35,247 bases of DNA from an uncultured Roseateles sp. (GCF_945956965.1 NZ_CAMFJS010000038.1:1-35247), one strand, 5' to 3'. Positions 9,122-18,629 are shown, counted from the first letter of the stretch. Numbers and translations are program-made. Notes: generated by a model not told the origin, from the sequence alone.

Positions 9122-10711
9122 ATGCAGTCCACCCTGGTCCGCCCTCGATTCCTGGCGCAAGCGCTGCTGGCCCTGGCCGCTTGCTTGAGCTTGCCCGCCC
9201 AAGCCGCCAATCTGCGCTGGGCCGCACAGAACGACATCCTGACCCTGGACCCCCATTCGCAGAACCACACCACCACCATTGCGGTGCTGATGCATGCTTA
9301 TGAAGGACTGACGCGCTACAACGAGAAATACCAGGTGGAGCCGGCGCTGGCGACCAAGTGGACCGCCATCACCCCGACCCAGATTCGCTTCGAGCTGCGC
9401 CAGGGCGTCAAGTTCCATGACGGCTCGCCCTTCACCGCCGATGACGTGGTGTTCAGCTTCGGCCGCATCATGCAGCCGCAGGGCACGATGCAAATCTATG
9501 TGGCCGGCATCAAAGAAGTGAAGAAGGTCGACAACTACACCGTTGACTTCATCCTGAGCGCGCCACAGCCCATCTTGCTGCGCAGCATCATCGACTTCCG
9601 CATCATGAGCAAGAGCTGGGCCGAGAAGAACAAGGCCCTCAACACCCAGGACTACAAGGCCAAGGAAGACAGCTTCGCCGCCCACAACGTCAATGGCACC
9701 GGCCCCTACAAAATCACCAGCTGGCAGCCCGACCAGAAAATCAGCATGGTGGCCAATAAGGACTGGTGGGACCAGCAGCGCAGCAACGTCACCGAGCTGA
9801 GCTATCTGCCGATCAAGAGCGACGCCACACGCGTGGCCGCACTGCTCTCCGGTGACGTGGACCTGCTCACCGACCTACCCACCCAAGACGTGGCCCGGCT
9901 GCGCGCCGACCCCAAGCTCAAGCTGATGGAAGGGCCCGAGGTTCGCACCATCTTCTTCGTCATGGACCAAGGCAGCGAGGAACTCAAAGGCGCCAGCGTC
10001 AAAGGCAAGAACCCCTTCAAAGACCGGCGCGTGCGTGAGGCAATGAGCGTGGCCATCGACCGCGAAGCCATCAAGCGCAGCATCATGCGCGGCCTTTCGG
10101 TGCCGGCCGGCATCATGGTGGCGCCGGGCGTCAATGGCAACACGCCCGATCTAGACGTGCCGCTCAAGGCCGATGCCGACAAGGCCCGCAAGCTGCTGGC
10201 TGAGGCCGGCTACCCGGAAGGCTTTGAGGTGCCCTTGAACTGCCCGAATAACCGCTACGTCAATGACGAGGCGATCTGCCAGGCCGTGGTGGCCATGTGG
10301 GCGCGCATCGGCGTCAAAGCCCATCTGATCGCCCAGCCTTTCTCGCAACACAGCCAGACCTTTCAGCGCTTTGAAGCCCCGCTCTTCATGCTGGGCTGGG
10401 GCGTGGCCACTTACGACGCGCAGTTCACCCTGCAGTCGCTGGCGCGCACCAAGACCAGTGGTGCCGACGGTAACTTCAACTTCGCCAAGCTCAGCGATGC
10501 CACCATGGACCGCCTGGTAGATGCCATGAAGGTTGAGCCCGACCTGAGCAAGCGCAACGCCATGATCCGCGAGGCCTTGCAGCGCATTCGTGATGAGAGC
10601 CTATTCATCCCCATCCATCACCAAGTGCGACCCTGGGCCATGCGCGCCAATGTCGACACCGTGCATCGCTCGGACGACCGGCCCGAAGCCCGCTTCACCA
10701 CGCTCAAATAA
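9122..10711 (+). CDS. ABC transporter substrate-binding protein, family 5 (peptide/nickel type)
   Basis: A 529-residue periplasmic solute-binding protein of the SBP_bac_5 (DppA/OppA/NikA) family. The signal peptide is about 28 residues, with a hydrophobic core (ALLALAACLSL) and an AQA cleavage site before ANLRWA. Family features are LDPHSQNH, the VKFHDGSPFTADDVVFSF block, GTGPYKITSWQPDQKI and NPFKDRRVREAMSVAIDREA. The ligand is probably a di- or oligopeptide or similar small compound, which sequence alone cannot fix. The ATG follows AAGG with a six-base gap. A very similar paralogue lies immediately downstream. No permease or ATPase gene lies beside them in this window. Confidence 0.92.
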   Translation: MQSTLVRPRFLAQALLALAACLSLPAQAANLRWAAQNDILTLDPHSQNHTTTIAVLMHAYEGLTRYNEKYQVEPALATKWTAITPTQIRFELRQGVKFHDGSPFTADDVVFSFGRIMQPQGTMQIYVAGIKEVKKVDNYTVDFILSAPQPILLRSIIDFRIMSKSWAEKNKALNTQDYKAKEDSFAAHNVNGTGPYKITSWQPDQKISMVANKDWWDQQRSNVTELSYLPIKSDATRVAALLSGDVDLLTDLPTQDVARLRADPKLKLMEGPEVRTIFFVMDQGSEELKGASVKGKNPFKDRRVREAMSVAIDREAIKRSIMRGLSVPAGIMVAPGVNGNTPDLDVPLKADADKARKLLAEAGYPEGFEVPLNCPNNRYVNDEAICQAVVAMWARIGVKAHLIAQPFSQHSQTFQRFEAPLFMLGWGVATYDAQFTLQSLARTKTSGADGNFNFAKLSDATMDRLVDAMKVEPDLSKRNAMIREALQRIRDESLFIPIHHQVRPWAMRANVDTVHRSDDRPEARFTTLK

Positions 10712-10746
10712 TCCGCTGCAACACCATCATCCTGAGGAGGCCCGTC

Positions 10747-12339
10747 TTGAAATTCAAACCATTCACCGTCAACGCCCTGCTGCTCAGCATGGCCGCGCTG
10801 TGCGGCGGCATCAGCAGCCCCGTGGTGCAGGCGTCGCCGCTGCGCTGGGCCGCGCAGAACGACATCCAGACCCTGGACCCCCATGCGCAGAACCACGCCA
10901 CCACCAACACCATTGCCGGCTTCGCCTACGAGGGCCTGACCCGCTACAACGACAAGTTCCAGCCCGAGCCGGCCCTGGCCACCAAGTGGACGCAAATCAG
11001 CCCCACCCAGGTGCGCTTCGAGCTGCGCCGCGGCGTCAAGTTCCATGACGGCACGCCCTTCACCGCCGACGATGTGTTGTTCAGCTTTGCCCGAATTCGC
11101 CAGCCGCAAGCCAATCTTCAGATTTTTGTGAGTGGCATCAAGGAGATCAAGAAGATCGACGACTACACCGTCGACCTGCTGTTGGAGGGGCCTAACCCCA
11201 TCTTGCTGCGCAATCTGATCTTCTTCCGCATCATGAGCAAGAGCTGGGCGGAGAAGAACAAGGCCGTCAACACCCAGGACTACAAGGCCAAGGAAGACAC
11301 CTACGCCTCCCGCAATGCCATGGGCACGGGGCCCTACAAAATCACCGGCTGGCAGCCCGACCAGAAGATCAGCTTGGTCGCCAACAAGGACTGGTGGGAC
11401 AAGCCCAGCGGCAATATCAGCGAGATCAGCTATCTGCCCATCAAGAGCGACGCTACCCGCGTGGCCGCCCTGCTCTCCGGCGACCTGGATCTGCTGACCG
11501 ACCTGCCTACCCAAGACGTGGCCAAGCTCAAGGCCGACCCCAAGCTCAAGGTGCTGGACGGCAATGAGAACCGAACCATCTTTATCGCCATGGACGAGGG
11601 CAGCGAAGAGCTGAAGGGCAGCAATGTCAAAGGCAAGAACCCCTTCAAGGACAAGCGGGTGCGCGAAGCGCTGAATCTGGCCATTGACCGCGAAGCCATC
11701 AAGCGCAGCCTAATGCGAGGCCTATCCATGCCTGCGGCCATCATGGTGGCGCCGGGTGTGAATGGCCACACGGCCGACATCGACCAGCCCCTCAAGGTCG
11801 ATCTCGACAAGGCCAAGAAGCTGTTGGCCGAGGCCGGCTACCCGAGCGGCTTTGAAGTGCCGCTGAACTGCCCGAATGACCGCTACGTCAATGACGAAGA
11901 AATCTGCCAGGCGGTGGTGGCGATGTGGAGCAAGGTTGGCATCAAGGCCAAGCTCAGCACCAGCCCGATGTCGCAGCACTCGCAGCTGCTGCAGCGCCTG
12001 GATTCACCGCTGTATTTGTACGGCTGGGGTGTCAACACCTTTGACGCCCAGTACACCTTGCAAGACATCGTCCACACCAAGACCAGCGGCGCCGACGGCA
12101 AGGGCAACTACGCCCGCGTCAGCGATGCCAAGCTCGACGCCTTGGTGCAGGCCATGAAGGTGGAAAGCGATCAAACCAAGCGCAACGCCATGATCCGCGA
12201 GGCCTTGTTGCGGGTGCGGGACGAGTACCTCTTCATCCCCATCCACCATCAAGTGCGCCCCTGGGCCATGCGCAGCAATGTGGACACGCCGCACCGCGCC
12301 GACGACAGGCCCGAGCCGCGCTGGACCACGATACGCTGA
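10747..12339 (+). CDS. ABC transporter substrate-binding protein, family 5 (paralogue of the upstream gene)
   Basis: A 530-residue SBP_bac_5 protein aligned along its whole length with its upstream neighbour; shared runs include KSWAEKNKA and NTQDYKAKED. The signal peptide ends near VQA-SPLRW. Translation starts at a TTG (10747) with a strong GAGGAGG six bases upstream; no ATG lies near. It is 35 bases after the first gene, so the two are probably co-transcribed. The N-terminal signal peptide and the ligand-lobe region (about 400-440 here) differ more than the rest, which suggests different ligands or affinities. It ends facing the AraC-type regulator gene. Confidence 0.92.
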   Translation: MKFKPFTVNALLLSMAALCGGISSPVVQASPLRWAAQNDIQTLDPHAQNHATTNTIAGFAYEGLTRYNDKFQPEPALATKWTQISPTQVRFELRRGVKFHDGTPFTADDVLFSFARIRQPQANLQIFVSGIKEIKKIDDYTVDLLLEGPNPILLRNLIFFRIMSKSWAEKNKAVNTQDYKAKEDTYASRNAMGTGPYKITGWQPDQKISLVANKDWWDKPSGNISEISYLPIKSDATRVAALLSGDLDLLTDLPTQDVAKLKADPKLKVLDGNENRTIFIAMDEGSEELKGSNVKGKNPFKDKRVREALNLAIDREAIKRSLMRGLSMPAAIMVAPGVNGHTADIDQPLKVDLDKAKKLLAEAGYPSGFEVPLNCPNDRYVNDEEICQAVVAMWSKVGIKAKLSTSPMSQHSQLLQRLDSPLYLYGWGVNTFDAQYTLQDIVHTKTSGADGKGNYARVSDAKLDALVQAMKVESDQTKRNAMIREALLRVRDEYLFIPIHHQVRPWAMRSNVDTPHRADDRPEPRWTTIR

Positions 12340-12421
12340 GCCGATCTTTCAAGCGGCTTGCGAGGCTCGGCGGCAGCGCCGGGCCTGAGCACAACACCTA
12401 CGCCGCCCTTCTACCCCGCCC

Positions 12422-13498
12422 TCAGGCCCGATCGCCCTGTAACTGAGCCCGCAGGGCCGAGGGCGTAAGCCCATACCAGCGGCGCACCGTGCGCGCGAAG
12501 TTAGAGGCATCTTCAAAGCCCAGCTGGGCAGCGATGGCCTCGATGGGATGCGCGGTATTGCGCAGCTGCCACAGCGCCTGCTCCTGGCGCACGGCGTCCA
12601 GCAGGGCCTGAAAGCTCTGGCCCTCGCTGCGCAGGCGGCGGATCAGGGTGCGTGCCGAGACATGGCAGGCCTTGGCCACCTCATCCAGCGTTTGAAAGTG
12701 CTCGCCCTCACGCCGCAAACGCATCTGCGCTTGCACCCGCTGCGACCAATGGCCCAGATGCTGCCCCGCCAAACGCAGGGCTTGCTCACAGTCCTGACTG
12801 GCTTGCTCGAAGACCTTGGCATCAGCGGTCAGGCAGGGCAATCGCAGCTGGGCCGGGCTGAAATGCAGGGCCAGATGACTGGCTGAGAACTGCAGCTGCG
12901 CATCACCACAAACCTGCAAGTACGGGGCAAGCTCGGCCGGCGCCGGCAGCGGAACATCCACCCGTAAGCCGCTGGGCCGCAGGCCAACTACAGAGTCAAT
13001 CAAGCGCAGCGCGGTGCCCAAGGCCATGTCCAGCACAAAGCCGCGCGCGGCGCCAAGATCGAGGCGCTCATGCACGCGCAAGGTGGCGCCCACTTCATCC
13101 TTGGCCTCCTCGCCCACCGGCGGTTCATGCAGCTCGAAATCAAAACGCAGCAGGCTGTTGCGCAAGCTGGCATAGCGGCAAGCCGTGGCCAGCGCCTGCG
13201 CCAGATCGCGGCTGGCCACCACGGCATAGCCCATCGCGCCATGGGCCGATAGCTGGGCCATCTGCCCCAACGCCAAGCCGAGATTGGGCTGCTGGCTGAC
13301 CTGCAAGGCCGTGCTCACCAAGGCCTGCACAAGGCTGTAGTCGAGCATCTGCTCGCGGGTCGCGAGCTGCTCCCAGCTCAGGCCCGCCCGATTCAGCACC
13401 GCTTCCAGATCGCCACCCAGGCTACGCACCAGCACGCAGAGCAGGCGGGCATAGGTGGGATGAACCAAGGCATGGGTGGACGCAGAGGGCAAATGCAT
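12422..13498 (-). CDS. AraC-family transcriptional regulator (OruR/AlkR-like), divergent from alkB
   Basis: A 358-residue regulator. The N-terminal two thirds resembles the arabinose-binding-like ligand domain (PF12625) of the OruR/AlkR branch, with YARLLCVLVRSLGGDLEAVL at the start. The C-terminal AraC helix-turn-helix domain includes VAKACHVSARTLIRRLRSEG and IAAQLGFEDASNFARTVRRW, the standard second-helix signature. The gene is divergent from alkB with a 102-base gap. In Acinetobacter an AraC-type protein of this branch (AlkR) activates the alkane hydroxylase gene, so the same job is a reasonable inference here. The ATG at 13498 has no clear ribosome binding site. Confidence 0.88.
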   Translation of the reverse strand: MHLPSASTHALVHPTYARLLCVLVRSLGGDLEAVLNRAGLSWEQLATREQMLDYSLVQALVSTALQVSQQPNLGLALGQMAQLSAHGAMGYAVVASRDLAQALATACRYASLRNSLLRFDFELHEPPVGEEAKDEVGATLRVHERLDLGAARGFVLDMALGTALRLIDSVVGLRPSGLRVDVPLPAPAELAPYLQVCGDAQLQFSASHLALHFSPAQLRLPCLTADAKVFEQASQDCEQALRLAGQHLGHWSQRVQAQMRLRREGEHFQTLDEVAKACHVSARTLIRRLRSEGQSFQALLDAVRQEQALWQLRNTAHPIEAIAAQLGFEDASNFARTVRRWYGLTPSALRAQLQGDRA

Positions 13499-13501
13499 CT
13501 T

Positions 13502-13535
13502 GGCACTTTATGACGAGACCCTGCCACTTGATACG
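13502..13535. promoter_or_regulatory. two direct half-sites 21 bp apart, likely AraC-type operator
   Basis: GGCACTTTAT (13502-13511) and GCCACTTGAT (13523-13532) match at 8 of 10 positions and start 21 bp apart, so they face the same side of the helix. AraC/XylS regulators typically bind such direct repeats. The pair lies just upstream of the regulator start and about 66 bases before alkB, suitable for control of both genes. Confidence 0.45.
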
Positions 13536-13600
13536 GTGTTTGCCCCGGCTACCCCGCGCCACACTGGGCCTCCCATCAAGCAAAATTCCAGGAGACACGC

Positions 13601-14767
13601 ATGCCCACAACGATTGCGGCCAGCCCGCCCTACCGCGACCCCAAACGCTATGCCTGGCTGCTCAGCTTGGCGGTGCCCAGCTCGGTGCTGCTAGGGCCAG
13701 GGCTGTTGTTGCTAACCGGTCAGGTCTGGACCTTGTGGCTGCCGGTGCTGATGCTTTACGGGCTGATGCCGCTGCTGGATTTGGCGCTGGGCCTGGACAC
13801 CAGCAATCCGCCCGAAGACGCGGTGCCGGCCCTGCAGGCCGACCTTTTTTATCGCCGCATCACCTACGCCCTGGCGCCGATTCTGTGGGCCTCGTTCGTG
13901 TTCTGCGTCTGGTTTGTGGCCACGCATCCGCTGCCTTGGTATGGCTTGCTGGCCATGGTCATCATCGCCGGCTCGGTGGGCGGCTTTTGCATCAATTTGG
14001 GTCATGAGCTAGGCCACAAGCCGACTGCTCTGGAGCGCTGGCTGGCCAAGATCGTGCTGGCGCCCTCGGGCTACGGCCACTTCTTCATCGAGCACAACCG
14101 CGGCCACCACCGCGATGTGGCCACGCCGCTGGACCCGGCCTCTTCCCGCATGGGGGAAAGCATTTACCGCTTTGTGCTGCGTGAGATGCCGGGTGCCGCA
14201 CGCCGCGCCTGGGTGCTGGAATCCACCCGCCTGCGCAAGGCCGGCCTGCCGGTGTGGTCCTTGCAAAACGAGATCTTGCAGCCCGCGTTGATCACTGTGG
14301 CGCTATGGACCGCTCTGGTCTTATGGCTGGGCCCGCAAGTCTTGCCCTTCATCTTGGCCACGGCTTTTTGGGCCAACTTCCAGCTGACCTCGGCCAACTA
14401 CATCGAGCACTACGGCCTGCTGCGCGCGCAGCGGCCAGACGGCCGCTACGAACCCACCCAGCCGCATCACTCCTGGAACAGCAATCACCTGCTGTCCAAC
14501 TGGGCCACCTTCCATCTGCAGCGCCACTCGGACCACCACGCCCACCCTTTGCGGCGTTATCAAGCCCTGCGGCATTTCGACAATCTGCCGCAACTGCCCA
14601 ATGGCTACTTCGGCATGTTCAGCGTGGCCTATATACCGCCGCTGTGGTTCAAAGTGATGGACCAGCGTTTGCTGGACAGTGTGGGCCGCGACCCGCAACG
14701 CATCAACTTTGAGCCCAGCCAGCGCGAGCGCTTGATGCGCAAGCACGGGCTGGTTGAAGAGGCTTGA
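13601..14767 (+). CDS. alkB: alkane 1-monooxygenase (integral-membrane di-iron hydroxylase)
   Basis: A 388-residue AlkB-type hydroxylase that inserts oxygen at the terminal carbon of alkanes, with electrons from rubredoxin and rubredoxin reductase. All histidine motifs that bind the di-iron centre are present: HELGHK (135-140), EHNRGHH (164-170) with VATPLDPASSR following, and LQRHSDHHA (306-314). Several hydrophobic membrane segments occupy the N-terminal 130 residues and the region near 225-260. The ATG has AGGAGA six bases upstream. No rubredoxin gene or fused rubredoxin domain is seen, so the partner must be encoded elsewhere. Chain-length preference cannot be read with confidence. Confidence 0.95.
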   Translation: MPTTIAASPPYRDPKRYAWLLSLAVPSSVLLGPGLLLLTGQVWTLWLPVLMLYGLMPLLDLALGLDTSNPPEDAVPALQADLFYRRITYALAPILWASFVFCVWFVATHPLPWYGLLAMVIIAGSVGGFCINLGHELGHKPTALERWLAKIVLAPSGYGHFFIEHNRGHHRDVATPLDPASSRMGESIYRFVLREMPGAARRAWVLESTRLRKAGLPVWSLQNEILQPALITVALWTALVLWLGPQVLPFILATAFWANFQLTSANYIEHYGLLRAQRPDGRYEPTQPHHSWNSNHLLSNWATFHLQRHSDHHAHPLRRYQALRHFDNLPQLPNGYFGMFSVAYIPPLWFKVMDQRLLDSVGRDPQRINFEPSQRERLMRKHGLVEEA

Positions 14768-15721
14768 TCAGCCCAGGCTGAGGCGGCGACGCGCCGCCTG
14801 GTACTCGCTCACCAAGCGAGCGATCAGCTCGGCGGTGGGCTGCACCTTGTCGATAGCGCCAATGCCTTGGCCGCAACCCCAGATGTCCTTCCAGGCCTTT
14901 TTGGAATCGCCGCCGAAGTTCATCTTGCTCGGGTCGCTCTCGGGCAAGTTGTCGGGGTCCATGCCGGCATTGACGATAGAGCCGCGCAGATAGTTGCCGT
15001 GCACGCCGGTGAAGAGGTTGCTGTAGACGATGTCGTCGCTATTGCTGTCGACAATCATCTGCTTGTAGCCGTCTGCTGCGCGCGCTTCATCGGTGGCGAT
15101 GAAGGCCGAGCCGATGTAGGCGAAGTCCGCTCCCATGGCCTGCGCCGCCAGCACCGCATCGCCCGAAGCAATGGAGCCCGACAGCGCCAGCGGGCCGTCA
15201 AACCACTGGCGGATCTCCTGGATCAGGGCGAAGGGGCTCTTCACACCGGCATGGCCACCCGCGCCTGCGGCAACGGCGATCAGGCCATCGGCGCCCTTCT
15301 CGATCGCTTTCTTGGCGAACTTATTGTTGATGATGTCGTGCAGCACGATGCCGCCCCAGGCGTGCACAGCCTGGTTGACATCCTCACGCGCGCCCAGCGA
15401 GGTGATGATGATGGGCACCTTGTACTTGGCACAAACGGCCAGGTCATGCTCCAGGCGGTCATTGCTCTTGTGCACGATCTGGTTGATGGCGAAAGGCGCC
15501 GCCGGCTTGTCCGGGTTGGCCTTGTTGTAAGCGGCCAGCTCGGTGGTGATTTCGTTCAGCCATTCGTCCAGCAGTTCAGCCGGGCGGGCATTGAGCGAAG
15601 GCATGGAGCCGATCACACCGGCCTTGCACTGCGCGATCACCAGCTTAGGGTTGCTGATGATGAACAGTGGCGAGCCGATGATGGGCAGGGGAGCGTTTTG
15701 CAGAATGGGAGGCAGGGCCAC
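14768..15721 (-). CDS. nitronate monooxygenase / 2-nitropropane dioxygenase-like flavoprotein
   Basis: A 317-residue FMN-dependent TIM-barrel protein. Family features are PIIGSPLFIISNPKLV near the N terminus, KYKVPIIITSLGA, the phosphate-binding region GLIAVAAGAGGHAG and LSGSIASGDAVLAAQAMGAD. Such enzymes oxidise alkyl nitronates, but many members have unknown substrates. I place the start at a GTG (15721), because it follows GGAGA by about six bases and gives the family's typical VALPPILQN beginning; a longer frame would run into the upstream gene. It shares a transcription direction with etfBA and the acyl-CoA dehydrogenase. Its stop abuts the alkB stop with no gap. Confidence 0.88.
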   Translation of the reverse strand: MALPPILQNAPLPIIGSPLFIISNPKLVIAQCKAGVIGSMPSLNARPAELLDEWLNEITTELAAYNKANPDKPAAPFAINQIVHKSNDRLEHDLAVCAKYKVPIIITSLGAREDVNQAVHAWGGIVLHDIINNKFAKKAIEKGADGLIAVAAGAGGHAGVKSPFALIQEIRQWFDGPLALSGSIASGDAVLAAQAMGADFAYIGSAFIATDEARAADGYKQMIVDSNSDDIVYSNLFTGVHGNYLRGSIVNAGMDPDNLPESDPSKMNFGGDSKKAWKDIWGCGQGIGAIDKVQPTAELIARLVSEYQAARRRLSLG

Positions 15722-15773
15722 GAAAGTCTCCAAAAGTCTTTTGTTGTACGGAATGGCACGAGGGCGGCGGCAA

Positions 15774-15797
15774 GGCGGCTGAGCGAACTCAGCCGCC
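15774..15797 (-). terminator. strong hairpin after the acyl-CoA dehydrogenase gene (terminator-like, no U-tract)
   Basis: GGCGGCTGAG (15774-15783) pairs perfectly with CTCAGCCGCC (15788-15797) around a CGAA tetraloop. It begins 15 bases beyond the dehydrogenase stop. Downstream on the minus strand the sequence is TTGCCGCC, not a U-tract, so it may stabilise the upstream mRNA end or terminate only partly before the nitronate monooxygenase gene. Confidence 0.5.
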
Positions 15798-15812
15798 CCA
15801 CCACCTGCCGAA

Positions 15813-17603
15813 TCAGAACGCGTCCAGGGCCAGGGCGGTGACGCTGTCGGCGCCTTCCACGATGGCATCGCGCAGGCCACCGGCACGGGTCAGAATGTGC
15901 TCGGCGTAGAAACGCGCGGTAGCGATCTTGGCACTCATGAAGGCCACGTCTTCACCGGCGGCTAGCTTGTCCTCAGCCACCATCAGGGCACGGGCCAACT
16001 GCCAGCCGGCGACCAAATTGCCGGCCAACATCAGATAAGGCACCGAGCCGGCATAGGCCGCATTCGGGTTGCCCTTGCCTTGCGCAGCGATGAAGTCCAC
16101 CGAGTCCAGATAGGCCTGGCGTGCGGCGCTCAAGCGCTTGAGCATGGCCTTGGCGGCGGCGCTGTCGCGCTGGGCCAGCAAGCCCTCCGTGGCCTCGATC
16201 TGGCTGGCGACGGCGCGGGCCATCTGGCCGCCATCACGGCTGGTCTTGCGACCCACCAGGTCATTGGCCTGAATCGCAGTGGTGCCTTCGTAAATGGTCA
16301 GGATCTTGGCATCGCGGTAATGCTGGGCCGCACCGGTTTCCTCGATGAAGCCCATGCCGCCGTGCACCTGCACGCCCAGGTCGGTCACTTCCAAACTCAT
16401 TTCGGTGCTGTAGCCCTTGACCAGGGGCACCATGAATTCGTAGAAGGCCTGGTTCTGCTTGCGGACATCCGCATCCGGATGGAAGTGAGCGGCGTCATAG
16501 GCCGAAGCAGCCACACTGGCCATGGCGCGGCAACCTTCGGTCAGCGAGCGCATGGTCATCAACATGCGGCGCACATCGGGGTGATGGATGATGGCGGCGC
16601 TGCCGGCCACCGAACCGTCGACCGGGCGGCTTTGCACGCGGTCGCGAGCGTAGGACACGGCCTTTTGATAAGCGCGCTCGGCAATCGCAATGCCTTGCAC
16701 GCCCACGCCAAAGCGGGCGGCGTTCATCATGATGAACATGTATTCCAGGCCGCGGTTCTCCTGGCCCACCAGGGTACCGATGGCGCCACCGTGATCACCG
16801 AACTGCAGCACGGCCGTGGGGCTGGCCTTGATGCCCATCTTGTGCTCGATCGACACACAGTGCGCATCATTGCGCGCGCCCAGCGAGCCATCGGCATTGA
16901 CCAGGAATTTGGGCACGATGAAGAGGCTGATGCCCTTCACGCCTTCCGGCGCACCGGCCACACGGGCCAGCACCAGGTGGATGATGTTCTCGGCCATATC
17001 GTGATCACCGTAGGTGATGAAGATCTTGGTTCCGAAAATTTTGTAAGTGCCGTCAGGCTGGGGTTCAGCGCGGGTGCGCACCAGGGCCAGATCGGAGCCG
17101 GCCTGGGGCTCGGTCAGATTCATGGTGCCGGTCCAGCTGCCGTCGATCAGCTTGGGGATGAAGGTGTTGCGTTGCTCTTCGCTGCCGGCGGTCAGCAAGG
17201 CCTCGATGGCGCCGTCGGTCAGCAAGGGGCACAGGGCGAAGCTGATGCTGGCACTGTTCATCATCTCGCCGCAGGCGGCGCCAATGGTCTTGGGCATGCC
17301 CTGGCCGCCAAAGGCCGTGGGGTGTTGCAGGCCTTGCCAGCCGCCTTCGGCGAACTGGCGGAAGGCTTCCTTGAAGCCGGGCGTGGTGGTGACCTGGCCG
17401 TCCTTCAGATACGAGGGGTTCTTATCGCTCTCGAAGTTCAGCGGGGCGATGATGTCCTCGTTGAGCTTGGCGCACTCTTCCAACACGGCTTGGGCGGTGT
17501 CGATGTCGAAGTCGGCAAACTCAGGGATCTTGTTGAGGGCTTGCAGGCCAGCGAGCTCCTGCATATTGAAGAGCATGTCTTTGACGGGGGCGCGGTAAGG
17601 CAT
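15813..17603 (-). CDS. acyl-CoA dehydrogenase (long form with C-terminal extension)
   Basis: A 596-residue FAD enzyme that introduces a 2,3 double bond into acyl-CoA and passes electrons to ETF. It belongs to the roughly 600-residue subgroup with an N-terminal extension (MPYRAPVKDMLFNM) and a C-terminal domain, which includes DmdC-like 3-methylthiopropanoyl-CoA dehydrogenases. FAD-contact motifs are MNLTEPQAGSDL (161-172) and the GTKIFITYGDHDM segment. The catalytic base is probably E439 in IYEGTTAIQ. The ATG at 17603 follows GGAG by six bases, which favours it over an upstream in-frame ATG. Exact substrate is not clear; the position next to etfA fits its electron route. Confidence 0.93.
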   Translation of the reverse strand: MPYRAPVKDMLFNMQELAGLQALNKIPEFADFDIDTAQAVLEECAKLNEDIIAPLNFESDKNPSYLKDGQVTTTPGFKEAFRQFAEGGWQGLQHPTAFGGQGMPKTIGAACGEMMNSASISFALCPLLTDGAIEALLTAGSEEQRNTFIPKLIDGSWTGTMNLTEPQAGSDLALVRTRAEPQPDGTYKIFGTKIFITYGDHDMAENIIHLVLARVAGAPEGVKGISLFIVPKFLVNADGSLGARNDAHCVSIEHKMGIKASPTAVLQFGDHGGAIGTLVGQENRGLEYMFIMMNAARFGVGVQGIAIAERAYQKAVSYARDRVQSRPVDGSVAGSAAIIHHPDVRRMLMTMRSLTEGCRAMASVAASAYDAAHFHPDADVRKQNQAFYEFMVPLVKGYSTEMSLEVTDLGVQVHGGMGFIEETGAAQHYRDAKILTIYEGTTAIQANDLVGRKTSRDGGQMARAVASQIEATEGLLAQRDSAAAKAMLKRLSAARQAYLDSVDFIAAQGKGNPNAAYAGSVPYLMLAGNLVAGWQLARALMVAEDKLAAGEDVAFMSAKIATARFYAEHILTRAGGLRDAIVEGADSVTALALDAF

Positions 17604-17628
17604 AAATTGCTCCAGAGCGAAGTGAGGG

Positions 17629-17665
17629 CAAAACAAAGGCGCCGCGACCGTGAAGTCGGGCGCCT
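17629..17665 (-). terminator. Rho-independent terminator or attenuator after etfA
   Basis: AGGCGCC (17637-17643) pairs with GGCGCCT (17659-17665), and inside it CGAC pairs with GTCG across a one-base bulge, with a six-base loop. On the minus strand the stem is followed by TTTGTTTTG. It lies between the etfA stop and the acyl-CoA dehydrogenase start, so it should lower or stop read-through between them. Confidence 0.75.
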
Positions 17666-17696
17666 GTTGAAATCAAGCGTTAGGCGAGCGCAGTGC

Positions 17697-18629
17697 TCAG
17701 AGGCTGTTCACCAGCTCAGGAACAGCCGCGAACAGATCGGCTTCCAGGCTGTAGTCGGCCACGCTGAAGATCGGGGCTTCAGCGTCCTTGTTGATGGCGA
17801 CGATGACCTTGGAGTCCTTCATGCCGGCCAAGTGCTGGATCGCGCCGCTGATGCCGCAGGCGATGTAGAGCTGCGGGGCGACGATCTTGCCGGTCTGGCC
17901 AACTTGCCAGTCGTTGGGGGCATAACCCGCATCAACCGCGGCGCGCGAAGCACCCAGTGCGGCGCCCAGCTTGTCAGCCAGGGGCGTGAGGACTTCCATG
18001 AACTTCTCGTTCGAGCCCATGGCGCGGCCACCGGAGACGATGATCTTGGCAGCGGTCAGCTCGGGGCGGTCGTTCTTGGCAATCTCGCGGCTGCCGAAGA
18101 CGGAACGGCCACTGTCGGCTGCAGCGGCCAGTGTTTCCACGGCGGCGCTGCCGCCGCTGGCGACTGCGGCGTCAAAGCCGGTGGTGCGCACAGTCAGCAC
18201 CTTGGTGGCGTCAGCGCTTTGCACGGTGGCGATGGCGTTGCCGGCGTAGATCGGGCGCTCGAAGGTGTCAGCGCTGATGACCTTGGTCACATCGCTGAGT
18301 TGAGCCACGTCCAGCAAGGCGGCGACGCGCGGCGCCACGTTCTTGCCCGAGGCCGTGGAAGGGAACAGGATGTGGCTATAGCCAGCAGCCACGGCCAGCA
18401 CTTGGGCGGCGAGGTTTTCGGCCAGGCCGTCCGCCAGCTGGGCGGCGTCGGCGTGCAAGACCTTGCTCACACCTGCGATTTGCGCAGCAGCGGCAGCGGC
18501 GGCGGCGGCGTTGTGGCCGGCGACCAGCACATGCACATCAGTGCCGCAAGCCAGCGCAGCGGTGACGGTGTTGAGGGTTGCGCCCTTGATGGAGGCGTTG
18601 TCGTGTTCGGCAATAACGAGAGCGGTCAT
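17697..18629 (-). CDS. etfA: electron transfer flavoprotein subunit alpha
   Basis: A 310-residue ETF alpha subunit that carries the FAD and moves electrons from acyl-CoA and other dehydrogenases to ETF-quinone oxidoreductase. The C-terminal FAD-binding domain shows [37 protein letters not shown] and [12 protein letters not shown], the standard ETF-alpha signature. The N-terminal domain starts [16 protein letters not shown]. Length is typical. The ATG at 18629 follows GGAGA. It sits 96 bases after etfB on the same strand. Confidence 0.97.
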   Translation of the reverse strand: MTALVIAEHDNASIKGATLNTVTAALACGTDVHVLVAGHNAAAAAAAAAQIAGVSKVLHADAAQLADGLAENLAAQVLAVAAGYSHILFPSTASGKNVAPRVAALLDVAQLSDVTKVISADTFERPIYAGNAIATVQSADATKVLTVRTTGFDAAVASGGSAAVETLAAAADSGRSVFGSREIAKNDRPELTAAKIIVSGGRAMGSNEKFMEVLTPLADKLGAALGASRAAVDAGYAPNDWQVGQTGKIVAPQLYIACGISGAIQHLAGMKDSKVIVAINKDAEAPIFSVADYSLEADLFAAVPELVNSL

